8,131 bases of DNA from positions 1 to 8,131 of the forward strand of contig DGFG01000120.1 in the NCBI GenBank assembly GCA_002391555.1, written 5' to 3'. Under the pieces are notes generated by a model, which had not been told where the DNA came from, did no database searches, and was given only the letters and a program-made list of their open reading frames with translations. The DNA comes from Firmicutes bacterium UBA3906 (lineage in GTDB: Bacteria > Bacillota > Clostridia > Caldicoprobacterales > DTU083). The position numbers and the translations under genes were made by a program. Positions 1 through 6,041 of the stretch are shown one piece after another. Positions within the stretch are counted from its first letter, which is position 1. The number at the start of each line of letters is the position of its first letter.

Positions 1-422
1 AGGATCAGCCTCATTAACTGATGGGGGAATGTAAAGCTTGAAAAGGATAGGAGCAAGTCCCCTTGTTTTCTTATACTGTCATCTAGGCCTATAGATCCAC
101 CGATGATAAAGTCTATCTGGCTCTTGCCAGTAATAGCTAGATTGCTAATATAGTCAGCTAGCCCTTCTGAGTCTAGGGCCTTTCCATTGATATCTAGTAC
201 AACCTTTATTGAATCCTTGCGAAGCAGGCGTTCAATCCCAGCAGCTTCCTTTTGCTTTACTATATCCATCTCTTTTAAGGATAGGTTTTCTGCTGCCCTC
301 TCATCTGGGACCTCTGCTATCTCTAGCTTAGCATACCTACTAAGTCGTTTTCGATACTCAGCTATACCCTGGTTTAGGTATTTTTCTTTGATCTTGCCAA
401 CACAAATTAACCTAATATTCAT
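1..422 (-). CDS. rlmH: 23S rRNA (pseudouridine-1915-N3)-methyltransferase RlmH, C-terminus cut by window edge
   Basis: Reading leftwards from ATG at 422-420, 140 codons stay open to the window edge. The product begins MNIRLICVGKIKEKYL, which is the typical RlmH start. It continues with RLSRYAKLEI, the glycine-rich SAM-binding stretch FIIGGSIGLDD (residues 106-115) and the C-terminal motif SFTFPHQLMR (129-138). RlmH proteins are about 159 residues long, so only about 19 residues (the usual EQIYRA...PYHK end) lie outside the window. The family is a small SPOUT/knotted SAM-dependent enzyme that methylates pseudouridine 1915 in helix 69 of 23S rRNA on assembled 70S ribosomes. A TGAGGA ribosome binding site at 430-435 overlaps the stop codon of the preceding membrane protease gene, so the two are probably translationally coupled. 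Position at the end of a walJ-htrA cluster agrees with Firmicutes gene order. Confidence 0.95.
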   Translation of the reverse strand, partial: MNIRLICVGKIKEKYLNQGIAEYRKRLSRYAKLEIAEVPDERAAENLSLKEMDIVKQKEAAGIERLLRKDSIKVVLDINGKALDSEGLADYISNLAITGKSQIDFIIGGSIGLDDSIRKQGDLLLSFSSFTFPHQLMRLI

Positions 423-432
423 AAACTAGTCC

Positions 433-1518
433 TCAGCTTGCACTACTAATCATGGTCAAAAGCTCCATTACCAGTATACCTATAATTATAGCTACAGCTA
501 TTAGGGTGGGGATAAAGTCAACTATCCTGGCCCTTCTTTTAGCTGGTTCACTTGCATTTTGGATATCCATTGTATTTAAAGAAAGCTCATCTTGCCTTTC
601 TGACCCTGCATATATCTGCTCTTTATCCTTAATTTTGGCCTCTTTGGCTGCCTTGTGCTTTCCTTTTGTGACTAGGATAAAGCCTGCAAAACAACCACTA
701 AAGAAGGCAAGTGCAATAAAGCCAAAAACAGCCATTACAATTAGGGTAAATTTCAATTGGGCATCGGGAATGTCCCTTATGCTTTCTACTGCTTCCTCTC
801 CTATAGGAAAGAGCTTTTGTAATATGCTACTTACATATACAAGGGTTACTGCTATGGAATTATTTATAAAGTGGTAGAGGATACCTGTAAACAAGGTGTT
901 TGACCTGTATACAATGTAGGCTAGCAAAATACCTAGCAATAGGGTAAAGGGTAAGGATACAATACTAAGATGTAACAGAGAAAACATAATTGCTGTCAAG
1001 ACTATTGAAACACGAGTGCCTAGTTTTTCATAGCCCCTCATAATCACTCCTCTAAAAAGGAACTCCTCGGCTATGGCAGGTGTTAAGGCAATCACCGCTA
1101 GGGCTAGCAGGTACTGCTCGGGTGAGGATATGTCAGGTAGGGTACCAGTTTGCGGTGTCCCAATCTTACTTAGTAGGATGTTCCAGACAAAGTTTATCGG
1201 TATAATGACCCCATATCCAAAGACCGCCATCCCAATGACTAAGAAGAATTCCCCTAGGCTTATCCTATTTATCCTTGTAGTCTTTTTTATATTTATCCTT
1301 TTGACCACTAGATAAACCATTGGAGGTACTAGTATTGCTACTATCTGAATTATAAATAATATTAGAAAGCTACTATTTCCTGCAAACTCAAAACGACTTG
1401 AGGCCAAGGATAGGCCCACCATCAATAATAGGACCACAAGGTATAGTAGACTTGCAGCTAAAACTGATGGTTTTTTTACTATAGAGTTATTTGCATTGTT
1501 TTCCATATATGCCCACAT
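433..1518 (-). CDS. CPBP (CAAX/Abi) family intramembrane glutamic endopeptidase
   Basis: This is a polytopic membrane protein of about 361 residues with roughly eight or nine hydrophobic segments. It carries the full CPBP active-site set, numbered from the ATG at 1518: EEFLFRG with E151, E152 and R156; FSLLH with H183; and HFINN with H216 and N220. These match the EExxxR, FxxxH and HxxxN signatures of the Rce1-like glutamic proteases. After the core come another hydrophobic hairpin, a charged cytosolic-looking stretch of about 50 residues rich in Lys and Glu, and a final membrane segment close to the C-terminus; this is longer than a minimal CPBP domain. Start choice: the frame extends to a TTG at 1554 but no ribosome binding site precedes it. 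A GGAAGGG stretch at 1519-1525 sits just before ATG 1518 and about 12 nt before ATG 1506, so either ATG is possible. The substrate is unknown; relatives process peptides or act in envelope or bacteriocin-immunity roles. The gene ends 10 nt before rlmH. Confidence 0.9.
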   Translation of the reverse strand: MWAYMENNANNSIVKKPSVLAASLLYLVVLLLMVGLSLASSRFEFAGNSSFLILFIIQIVAILVPPMVYLVVKRINIKKTTRINRISLGEFFLVIGMAVFGYGVIIPINFVWNILLSKIGTPQTGTLPDISSPEQYLLALAVIALTPAIAEEFLFRGVIMRGYEKLGTRVSIVLTAIMFSLLHLSIVSLPFTLLLGILLAYIVYRSNTLFTGILYHFINNSIAVTLVYVSSILQKLFPIGEEAVESIRDIPDAQLKFTLIVMAVFGFIALAFFSGCFAGFILVTKGKHKAAKEAKIKDKEQIYAGSERQDELSLNTMDIQNASEPAKRRARIVDFIPTLIAVAIIIGILVMELLTMISSAS

Positions 1519-1586
1519 CCCTTCCTTTCTATAATATATCAAGGACCCTTTCAATGCAAACTAAAAAGAAAAATCATCCTGCAAAT

Positions 1587-1609
1587 TGTAGCTTTAATAT
1601 CTAGCTACA
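1587..1609 (-). repeat. Inverted repeat before the CPBP gene
   Basis: TGTAGCT (1587-1593) and AGCTACA (1603-1609) form a perfect 7-bp stem with a 9-nt AT-rich loop. On the minus strand a T-rich run (1563-1575) follows after about 12 nt. An outer CCTG/CAGG pairing across a bulge could bring the stem closer to it. It may be a second weak terminator or part of the CPBP-rlmH leader. Confidence 0.35.
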
Positions 1610-1612
1610 GGC

Positions 1613-1678
1613 AAAAAAATAAGTATCTCCCTTTGCTAAATGCTTGCCCTAGGATGGCAAAAGATAAAAGAAGATACT
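1613..1678 (-). terminator. Probable intrinsic terminator downstream of htrA
   Basis: On the minus strand an outer stem AGTATCT (1678-1672) pairs with AGATACT (1628-1622). An inner stem CTTTTGC (1663-1657) pairs with GCAAAGG (1636-1630) with one G-U pair. The 3' arm is followed by TA and seven Ts (1619-1613). An alternative inner helix TTGCC/GGCAA is also possible. The structure is larger and less GC-rich than a classical terminator and lies about 170 nt beyond the htrA stop, so it could instead be the 3' end of a separate small RNA or part of a leader switch. If it terminates, CPBP-rlmH is a separate transcription unit. Confidence 0.45.
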
Positions 1679-1685
1679 CCTTTGT

Positions 1686-1714
1686 TTATCCGGCTCCTCT
1701 AGAGCCTAGGATAA
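1686..1714 (-). repeat. Strong inverted repeat (11-bp stem with a 2-nt bulge)
   Basis: TTATCC plus GGCTC (1686-1696) pairs with GAGCC, a two-base bulge, and GGATAA (1702-1714) around a 5-nt loop. It is not followed directly by a T-run on either strand, so it is not a simple terminator. The loop and flanks form the 8-bp palindrome CTCTAGAG (1697-1704). It sits just upstream (minus-strand sense) of the terminator-like hairpin at 1613-1678, as expected of a folded RNA 5' domain. Confidence 0.5.
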
Positions 1715-1846
1715 GAACTATTTTTACTGTCTAATAAGTTTTACTCGTCTCATGCCTGTATAACTTGGACCTAATTTTTATATAAGATAATTAAGGACAA
1801 TTCCTGTACAAGGCTGGCTTTTTAGCAATACTTTCATACCATAGCT

Positions 1847-2956
1847 CTATCTTTCCTTTGGCTCTAGGACCATATCAAGGCTTTTCTCCTGCCTGCCCCT
1901 TAAAAAGCTTACCCTTACCCTGTCGCCAACCCGCCTTGAGTATATAGCAGTCCTTAGGTTTATCATCTTGTTTACCTCTATATCATCAATCCTAGTTATT
2001 ATATCATCAACCCTAATGCCAGCCCTATAGGCCGGCCCCCTCGGGTCAATGTCTACCACATAAACACCCTCCTTTAGGTCGCCATCCTGCATATAGTATT
2101 TGGCTATTATCCTATCTAGGCCCACTATACCTATATAGGGTGTTGTATATTCCCCTTCCCTTACAAAATGATCTATTACTGGCTTTGCAACATTAATTGG
2201 TATAGCAAAGCCTATACCCTCTGCACTAGTCACCTTTAACGTATTGATACCGATAACCTTGCCATCAATATTAATAAGGGGGCCTCCAGAGTTGCCCGGG
2301 TTTATTGAGGCATCTGTTTGGATTAGGTCCTCCATAAAATTTCTCCCTAGGTCTGTGGGGACCTTTACAAGCCTGTCCAGGGCACTGATAATACCAGAGG
2401 TTACTGTATGCTGAAACTGAAGTCCTAAGGGGGTCCCAATTGCCACAACTGTTTCGCCTACTAAAAGCTGTTCACTATCACCTAGTTCTGCAGCAGGGAG
2501 GCCCTTTACATCAACCTTTACTATAGCCAGATCCAGGCTGGGGTCTGTCCATTTTACCTCCCCCTCTAGCTCGTCCCCATTTTGCAGTATTACATTTATC
2601 TGGTCTGCTCCTCCTGCCACATGGTCATTGGTAAGTATATAGCCATCTGAGTGGACAATAACACCAGACCCGACTCCATCTAGGACCTCTTCTTGGCTAA
2701 ATATATTGTCTTTACTGACCTGCCTAGTTGAAATGCCTACTACTGTTGGGCTAAGCTTCTTTGCCACTATGGCGATGGCTCCACCCTCATTGACTGCCCG
2801 TGTCTGACTGGCCTGATCTTTTTCATCTAGCCCTTGGTATCCAAGGTCCTGGTAGTCCCCTTTAGGCCTACTATCTCGGCTACATGATGGAGAAAAAATC
2901 ATTGCAAAGACTGCAATGATTATAAGTAGTGTTATATTAAGCTTTCGTCTTTGCAA
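1847..2956 (-). CDS. htrA: HtrA/DegP-family serine protease with one PDZ domain
   Basis: The product is 369 residues long. The N-terminus has positive residues (QRRK), a hydrophobic segment at about 7-22, and then SPSC with Cys25, so the protein is exported and either membrane-anchored or possibly a lipoprotein. The trypsin-like domain (about 55-260) carries the complete triad: His112 in TNDHVAGG, Asp142 in LDLAIVKV and Ser223 in NPGNSGGP. A single PDZ domain follows (about 271-365), with the carboxylate-binding-loop region YIGIVGL and the conserved GPAYRAGI. The family degrades or refolds damaged proteins at the outer face of the membrane. The start is TTG at 2956-2954, supported by a perfect AGGAGG at 2965-2970 with 8-nt spacing. 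It follows walJ by 39 nt on the same strand, the usual Firmicutes arrangement, so the two are very likely co-transcribed. B. subtilis has several paralogues (htrA, htrB, htrC), so the exact orthologue is not fixed by sequence alone. Confidence 0.95.
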   Translation of the reverse strand: MQRRKLNITLLIIIAVFAMIFSPSCSRDSRPKGDYQDLGYQGLDEKDQASQTRAVNEGGAIAIVAKKLSPTVVGISTRQVSKDNIFSQEEVLDGVGSGVIVHSDGYILTNDHVAGGADQINVILQNGDELEGEVKWTDPSLDLAIVKVDVKGLPAAELGDSEQLLVGETVVAIGTPLGLQFQHTVTSGIISALDRLVKVPTDLGRNFMEDLIQTDASINPGNSGGPLINIDGKVIGINTLKVTSAEGIGFAIPINVAKPVIDHFVREGEYTTPYIGIVGLDRIIAKYYMQDGDLKEGVYVVDIDPRGPAYRAGIRVDDIITRIDDIEVNKMINLRTAIYSRRVGDRVRVSFLRGRQEKSLDMVLEPKER

Positions 2957-2964
2957 GCTGCCAA

Positions 2965-2970
2965 CCTCCT
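2965..2970 (-). promoter_or_regulatory. Ribosome binding site fixing the TTG start of htrA
   Basis: A perfect AGGAGG on the minus strand ends 8 nt before TTG at 2956-2954. No in-frame ATG lies nearby upstream, so this site decides the non-ATG start. Confidence 0.85.
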
Positions 2971-2995
2971 GTTTGACTGTTAGAGCCTGCCTGGT

Positions 2996-3796
2996 TTACT
3001 TAAACTGGTATACATTGCTTATCCTATCCCTGTAGGTCATGTCGAGAAAGATGTCCTTGCCTACCTTGACCCCTCCATCCTCTAGGATCTCAGTCACTGT
3101 ATCAAGTGCCAGCTGGGGATGGTTGTTTTCCCTACTTAAGTGGGCAAGAAGTACATGGGTCACCCTACCCTTTACTAGCTCAAGTAGGGCCTTGCCCGAA
3201 TCCTCATTTGATAGGTGCCCCTTTCTGCTCAGGATCCTTCTTTTTAGCATAGCTGGATAGGGTCCATTTATCAGCATATCCTGGTCATGATTTGCCTCTA
3301 GTATAACCATGTCAGAGTCCATAACAGTCTTTATAAGCTTTTTGTTAGTGTACCCTAAATCGGTGGTTATACTTATTTTTTTGTTATTATTGTAAAAGCT
3401 AAAGCCTACAGGATCGGCTGCATCATGGGGTATTTCATAGGCCTGGACATTTATATCTTGAATATAAAAATCCATATCCTTGTCAAATATTCTTATATTA
3501 GAGGGACTGACCCTACCTATCTTTGACTCCATAGCAGCCCAGGTCTTTTCATTTGCATAGATGGGGATATTAAACCTTCTAGATAAGACACCTGCCCCCT
3601 TTATATGGTCAACATGTTCATGGGTAATCAGGATCCCATTTAGGTCAGATCCATCTATACCAACGTCCTTAAGTCCGTCAATAATATATTTGCCAGCCAG
3701 GCCAGCATCAACTAATATATGTGTTTTTTCAGTTCCTAAATATGTGGAGTTGCCGCTAGAACCGGAAAAAAGCGAGCAAACCTTTAAGCTCATCAT
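2996..3796 (-). CDS. walJ: MBL-fold metallohydrolase, WalJ/YycJ family
   Basis: The product is 266 residues long. It opens with the family hallmark SLFSGSSGNSTYL (residues 8-20) and has the metallo-beta-lactamase metal-binding motif THEHVDH (His59, His61, Asp63, His64). Further likely ligands are His124 in PHDAADP, Asp146 in TTDLG and a C-terminal His219 in LLAHLSREN. The GHLSN motif (193-197) is also typical. In Firmicutes this gene usually ends the walRK operon and has been linked to cell-wall homeostasis and to coordination of replication and division; the substrate is uncertain, and a nuclease-like activity has been proposed for the family. Here no walRK gene precedes it; instead it is the first gene on its strand, divergent from malic enzyme, with htrA 39 nt downstream. 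Two adjacent ATGs (3796 and 3793) share a GGGGG-type ribosome binding site at about 3801-3805; the second ATG has the better spacing. Confidence 0.93.
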   Translation of the reverse strand: MMSLKVCSLFSGSSGNSTYLGTEKTHILVDAGLAGKYIIDGLKDVGIDGSDLNGILITHEHVDHIKGAGVLSRRFNIPIYANEKTWAAMESKIGRVSPSNIRIFDKDMDFYIQDINVQAYEIPHDAADPVGFSFYNNNKKISITTDLGYTNKKLIKTVMDSDMVILEANHDQDMLINGPYPAMLKRRILSRKGHLSNEDSGKALLELVKGRVTHVLLAHLSRENNHPQLALDTVTEILEDGGVKVGKDIFLDMTYRDRISNVYQFK

Positions 3797-3814
3797 CAGG
3801 CCCCCTGTGTAGTT

Positions 3815-3850
3815 TAAAAGAAAAAAGAAGAAGGCTTGTACAAAAGCCTT
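3815..3850 (-). terminator. Terminator-like hairpin in the walJ leader (possible attenuator)
   Basis: On the minus strand AAGGCTT (3850-3844) and AAGCCTT (3837-3831) form a 7-bp stem with a 6-nt loop. A run of pyrimidines that is mostly T (3830-3815) follows directly. It lies 19 nt before the walJ start, with no minus-strand gene upstream for it to terminate, so attenuation of walJ-htrA is the simplest reading. The stem is short and has only three G-C pairs, so termination may be partial. Confidence 0.5.
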
Positions 3851-3853
3851 TCA

Positions 3854-3870
3854 GATACCAGACAGGTATC
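3854..3870 (-). repeat. Small hairpin at the 5' end of the presumed walJ leader
   Basis: GATACC (3854-3859) and GGTATC (3865-3870) form a 6-bp stem with a 5-nt loop. If transcription starts about 7 nt after the -10 at 3878-3883, this hairpin would lie at the very 5' end of the RNA, directly before the terminator-like hairpin. Confidence 0.4.
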
Positions 3871-3877
3871 CCTATCT

Positions 3878-3883
3878 ATTATA
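3878..3883 (-). promoter_or_regulatory. Candidate -10 element for walJ-htrA
   Basis: The minus strand reads TATAAT here, a perfect -10 hexamer, about 80 nt before walJ. The hexamer 17 nt upstream is a poor -35 (3 of 6 matches) and overlaps the tandem repeat at 3893-3914, which suggests dependence on an activator or blocking by a repressor. A second minus-strand TATAAT at 3935-3940 also lacks a good -35. Confidence 0.4.
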
Positions 3884-3892
3884 GTATATTTA

Positions 3893-3914
3893 CCACAGCT
3901 TAGCCACAGCTAAG
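3893..3914. repeat. Tandem 11-bp direct repeat between divergent promoters
   Basis: CCACAGCTTAG (3893-3903) is followed directly by CCACAGCTAAG (3904-3914), differing at one base. The repeat unit equals one DNA helical turn. An inverted repeat GCTTAG/CTAAGC (3898-3903 and 3910-3915) is nested in it. It covers the -35 region of the candidate walJ promoter and lies about 40-60 bp upstream of the malic enzyme -10, a position suited to a regulator of either gene. Confidence 0.5.
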
Positions 3915-3950
3915 CAGGATATACTTTTCTCCATATTATAGGCGGTTTTA

Positions 3951-3959
3951 TGGTATAAT
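3951..3959 (+). promoter_or_regulatory. Extended -10 promoter for the malic enzyme-fumarase operon
   Basis: TGGTATAAT is a perfect extended -10 (TGn followed by TATAAT at 3954-3959). No recognisable -35 sits 17 bp upstream, which extended -10 promoters tolerate. Transcription would begin near 3966, leaving a leader of about 29 nt before the TTG start at 3995. Confidence 0.65.
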
Positions 3960-3979
3960 CTTTAAAACATATGTTTTTT

Positions 3980-3986
3980 AAGGAGG
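3980..3986 (+). promoter_or_regulatory. Ribosome binding site deciding the TTG start of malic enzyme
   Basis: AAGGAGG lies 8 nt before TTG at 3995. The in-frame ATG at 3971 lies upstream of this site, has no ribosome binding site of its own, and would be only a few bases from the predicted transcription start. Confidence 0.8.
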
Positions 3987-3994
3987 ATTATAAT

Positions 3995-5164
3995 TTGGAT
4001 TATGGTAAAAAGGCGCTACTCTTGCATGAGAGCCTAAGGGGCAAGATATCAGTTGAGCCAAAGCTAGAAGTTAAAAACAGTGATGACTTAAGTACAGTAT
4101 ATACCCCTGGTGTGGCAGAGCCCTGCAAAAGGATACATGAAAATCCTGAGGATGTTTATAGGTATACCAGCCGAGCAAATATGGTGGCAGTTGTAACAGA
4201 TGGATCAGCCGTACTAGGTCTAGGCGATATTGGACCTAAGGCTGCCCTGCCTGTTATGGAGGGTAAGGCAGTCTTGTTTAAAAGCTTTGCTGGAGTAGAT
4301 GCCTTTCCCATCTGTCTAGATACAAAAGATGTAGATGATATAGTTAAAACAATAAAGTTAATGGCACCGACCTTTGGCGGAATAAATTTAGAGGATATTG
4401 CTGCCCCTAGGTGCTATGAGATCGAGGACCAGCTAAAGAGAGAGCTTGATATACCAGTCTTTCACGATGATCAGCACGGTACAGCCATTGTCTGTGTGGC
4501 TGCCCTTATAAACGCACTAAAGCTAGTCGGCAAGACAATAGACAAGGTAAAGATCGTTATAAACGGTATTGGCTCTGCAGGTTCAGCCATAGCTAGGCTA
4601 CTTATACAAATGGGGGCAGGTCCCATGGTCTTGTGTGGCAGGGAGGGAATCCTCTATCCTGGAGATAAGAACAATGATTTTATGAAGGAAGGCCTGGCCA
4701 AGTTTACAAACCCAGAGGGAAAAAGGGGACAGCTAGCCGATGCCCTAAAGGGTGCAGATATCTTTATTGGGGTTTCTGCCCCAGATGTGGTCAGTCCTGA
4801 AATGATTGCCTCCATGAACAAGGACTCAATTGTCCTGGCCTTGGCAAATCCAGTTCCAGAGATTAGCCCTGACCTAGCCATAGGAGCAGGGGCTCGAGTA
4901 GTTGGTACAGGCAGGTCAGACTATAAAAACCAGGTCAACAATGTCCTAGCCTTTCCCGGAGTCTTTCGCGGTGCCCTAGATGTTAGGGCCTCAGTCATAA
5001 ATGATGAAATGAAGATAGCAGCTGCAAAAGCTATTGCCTCAATAGTCGCAGATGATGAGCTAAGGGAGGACTATATCCTGCCCCTACCCTTTGATAAAAG
5101 GGTGGTCCCCGCAGTGGCAAAGGCCGTAGCTGAGGCTGCAAAAAGGACCGGGGCTGCTAGATAA
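3995..5164 (+). CDS. Malic enzyme (malate dehydrogenase, oxaloacetate-decarboxylating)
   Basis: The enzyme oxidatively decarboxylates malate to pyruvate and CO2 with NAD(P)+ and a divalent metal. The product is 389 residues from the TTG at 3995; starting at the ATG at 3971 would add eight unlikely residues encoded by the ribosome binding site. The resulting start (Met)-DYGKKALLLHESLRGK resembles bacterial malic enzymes. The N-terminal domain holds catalytic Tyr36 in VYTPGVAEPC, Lys91 in MEGKAVLFK, and metal-site residues Glu133-Asp134 in LEDIAAPR and Asp158-Asp159 in FHDDQHGT. The Rossmann domain has NGIGSAG (G191, G193, G196). Length fits the short bacterial class without the phosphotransacetylase-like extension of MaeB. 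Cofactor preference cannot be read with confidence. It is the first gene of an operon; its stop codon overlaps the fumarase alpha ribosome binding site. Confidence 0.94.
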   Translation: MDYGKKALLLHESLRGKISVEPKLEVKNSDDLSTVYTPGVAEPCKRIHENPEDVYRYTSRANMVAVVTDGSAVLGLGDIGPKAALPVMEGKAVLFKSFAGVDAFPICLDTKDVDDIVKTIKLMAPTFGGINLEDIAAPRCYEIEDQLKRELDIPVFHDDQHGTAIVCVAALINALKLVGKTIDKVKIVINGIGSAGSAIARLLIQMGAGPMVLCGREGILYPGDKNNDFMKEGLAKFTNPEGKRGQLADALKGADIFIGVSAPDVVSPEMIASMNKDSIVLALANPVPEISPDLAIGAGARVVGTGRSDYKNQVNNVLAFPGVFRGALDVRASVINDEMKIAAAKAIASIVADDELREDYILPLPFDKRVVPAVAKAVAEAAKRTGAAR

Positions 5165-5176
5165 GGAGATAGGTAA

Positions 5177-6016
5177 ATGAGGACCATAAGTACAGACCAA
5201 ATAATTGAGGCGGTAAAAGACCTATGTATTGACGCCGCCTGTATACTAAATGATGATATAAGGGAAAAAATCAAGGAGGCTAAACAGCAAGAGGAATCCC
5301 CCTTTGCAAAAAGCATTTTAGACCAGCTTTTAGAAAATGCTAGGATAGCCAAGGAGGACCGGGTACCCCTATGTCAGGATACCGGTATGGCTGTGGTTTT
5401 CCTAAGGCTAGGCCAGGATGTCCATATTACAGGTGGGAGTCTTTATGCCGCTATAGATGAAGGGGTCCGAAGGGGTTATTCGCAGGGCTACCTTAGAAAA
5501 TCTGTGCTTGACCCCTTGACTAGGGAAAATACGGGGGACAATAGCCCTGCTGTCATCCATACTGAAATAGTTGACGGAGATAGGCTAGAAATCACCCTAG
5601 CCCCAAAGGGCTTTGGCAGTGAAAATATGAGTAAGTTAGCTATGCTAAAACCCTCAGATGGGATAGAGGGGATTAAGGCTTTTGTCCTAGACACGGTCAT
5701 TGAGGCAGGGGCCAACCCATGTCCTCCAATTATAGTCGGTATTGGGATCGGTGGCACCATGGACAAGGCTGCCTATATAGCTAAAAGATCCCTACTACGG
5801 AGGCTAGGGGAGAAAAACCCAGACCCACAACTAGCCCAGCTAGAGCTTGAACTCCTAGACCTAGTTAATAGTACCGGTATAGGGCCCCAAGGCCTAGGGG
5901 GTAAAACAACAGCCCTGGCTGTCCATATTGAGGCCTTTCCTACCCACATAGCCGGCCTACCAGTGGCTATCAATATCCAGTGCCACTGTGCTAGGCATAG
6001 GTCCATTAGCTTATAA
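5177..6016 (+). CDS. Fumarate hydratase, class I, alpha subunit (iron-sulfur)
   Basis: The product is 279 residues, normal for the separate alpha subunit of the two-subunit class I hydro-lyases (FumA/TtdA family). The three cysteines expected to hold the [4Fe-4S] cluster are visible: Cys66 in PLCQDTG, Cys182 in GANPCPP and Cys269 in NIQCHCARH. Other family blocks are [15 protein letters not shown] and VGIGIGG. The enzyme reversibly hydrates fumarate to malate. TtdA (tartrate dehydratase) shares this architecture, but malic enzyme next door favours fumarase. AAGGAG at 5163-5168, overlapping the malic enzyme stop, precedes the ATG by 8 nt. An additional cysteine, Cys271, lies two residues after the last cluster ligand, where family members usually have Val or Ala. 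The beta subunit follows after 25 nt. The oxygen-labile cluster type suits an anaerobe. Confidence 0.94.
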   Translation: MRTISTDQIIEAVKDLCIDAACILNDDIREKIKEAKQQEESPFAKSILDQLLENARIAKEDRVPLCQDTGMAVVFLRLGQDVHITGGSLYAAIDEGVRRGYSQGYLRKSVLDPLTRENTGDNSPAVIHTEIVDGDRLEITLAPKGFGSENMSKLAMLKPSDGIEGIKAFVLDTVIEAGANPCPPIIVGIGIGGTMDKAAYIAKRSLLRRLGEKNPDPQLAQLELELLDLVNSTGIGPQGLGGKTTALAVHIEAFPTHIAGLPVAINIQCHCARHRSISL

Positions 6017-6041
6017 AAATAAGTTTAATAAGGATGCTATT

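Larger units (their letters stand above)
1519..1846. other. Structured non-coding interval between htrA and the CPBP gene
   Basis: This stretch of about 330 bases carries no convincing gene on either strand. It holds three successive potential hairpins, all best read on the minus strand: 1686-1714, 1613-1678 and 1587-1609. Two T-rich runs on that strand follow the second and third. The octamer CCTAGGAT occurs twice (1648-1655 and 1705-1712). An AT-rich patch around 1775-1790 could hold a minus-strand promoter, but I found no -10/-35 pair with acceptable spacing. The interval therefore probably contains the 3' end of the walJ-htrA transcript and the leader of the CPBP-rlmH transcript, and it may contain a small RNA. 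It matches no riboswitch consensus that I recognise. Confidence 0.6.

Noticed and set aside
452..877. Open frame of 141 codons on the plus strand
   Set aside because: It lies fully inside the CPBP protease gene on the opposite strand, whose product has complete family motifs; the antisense product resembles nothing known.
1519..1554. TTG start at 1554 for the CPBP gene
   Set aside because: No ribosome binding site precedes it, while a GGAAGGG site lies just before the ATGs at 1518 and 1506.
1681..1720. CUUAUC-like start resembling a SAM-I riboswitch on the minus strand
   Set aside because: Only the first few bases match; the conserved core that should follow is absent and the sequence instead folds into a simple hairpin.
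1778..1837. Small minus-strand open frame of 19 codons after htrA
   Set aside because: It has no ribosome binding site, is very short, and sits in the structured non-coding interval.
3893..3914. WalR box at the walJ promoter
   Set aside because: The 11-bp spacing fits, but the half-site TGTGG does not match TGT(A/T)A.
5071..5352. Open frame of 93 codons on the minus strand across the malic enzyme-fumarase junction
   Set aside because: It is antisense to two well-supported genes, with no recognisable domain.
5988..6041. Upstream extension of the fumarase beta gene from ATG 5988
   Set aside because: It overlaps the alpha gene, has no ribosome binding site, and the family start fits ATG 6042, which is preceded by AAGGA.
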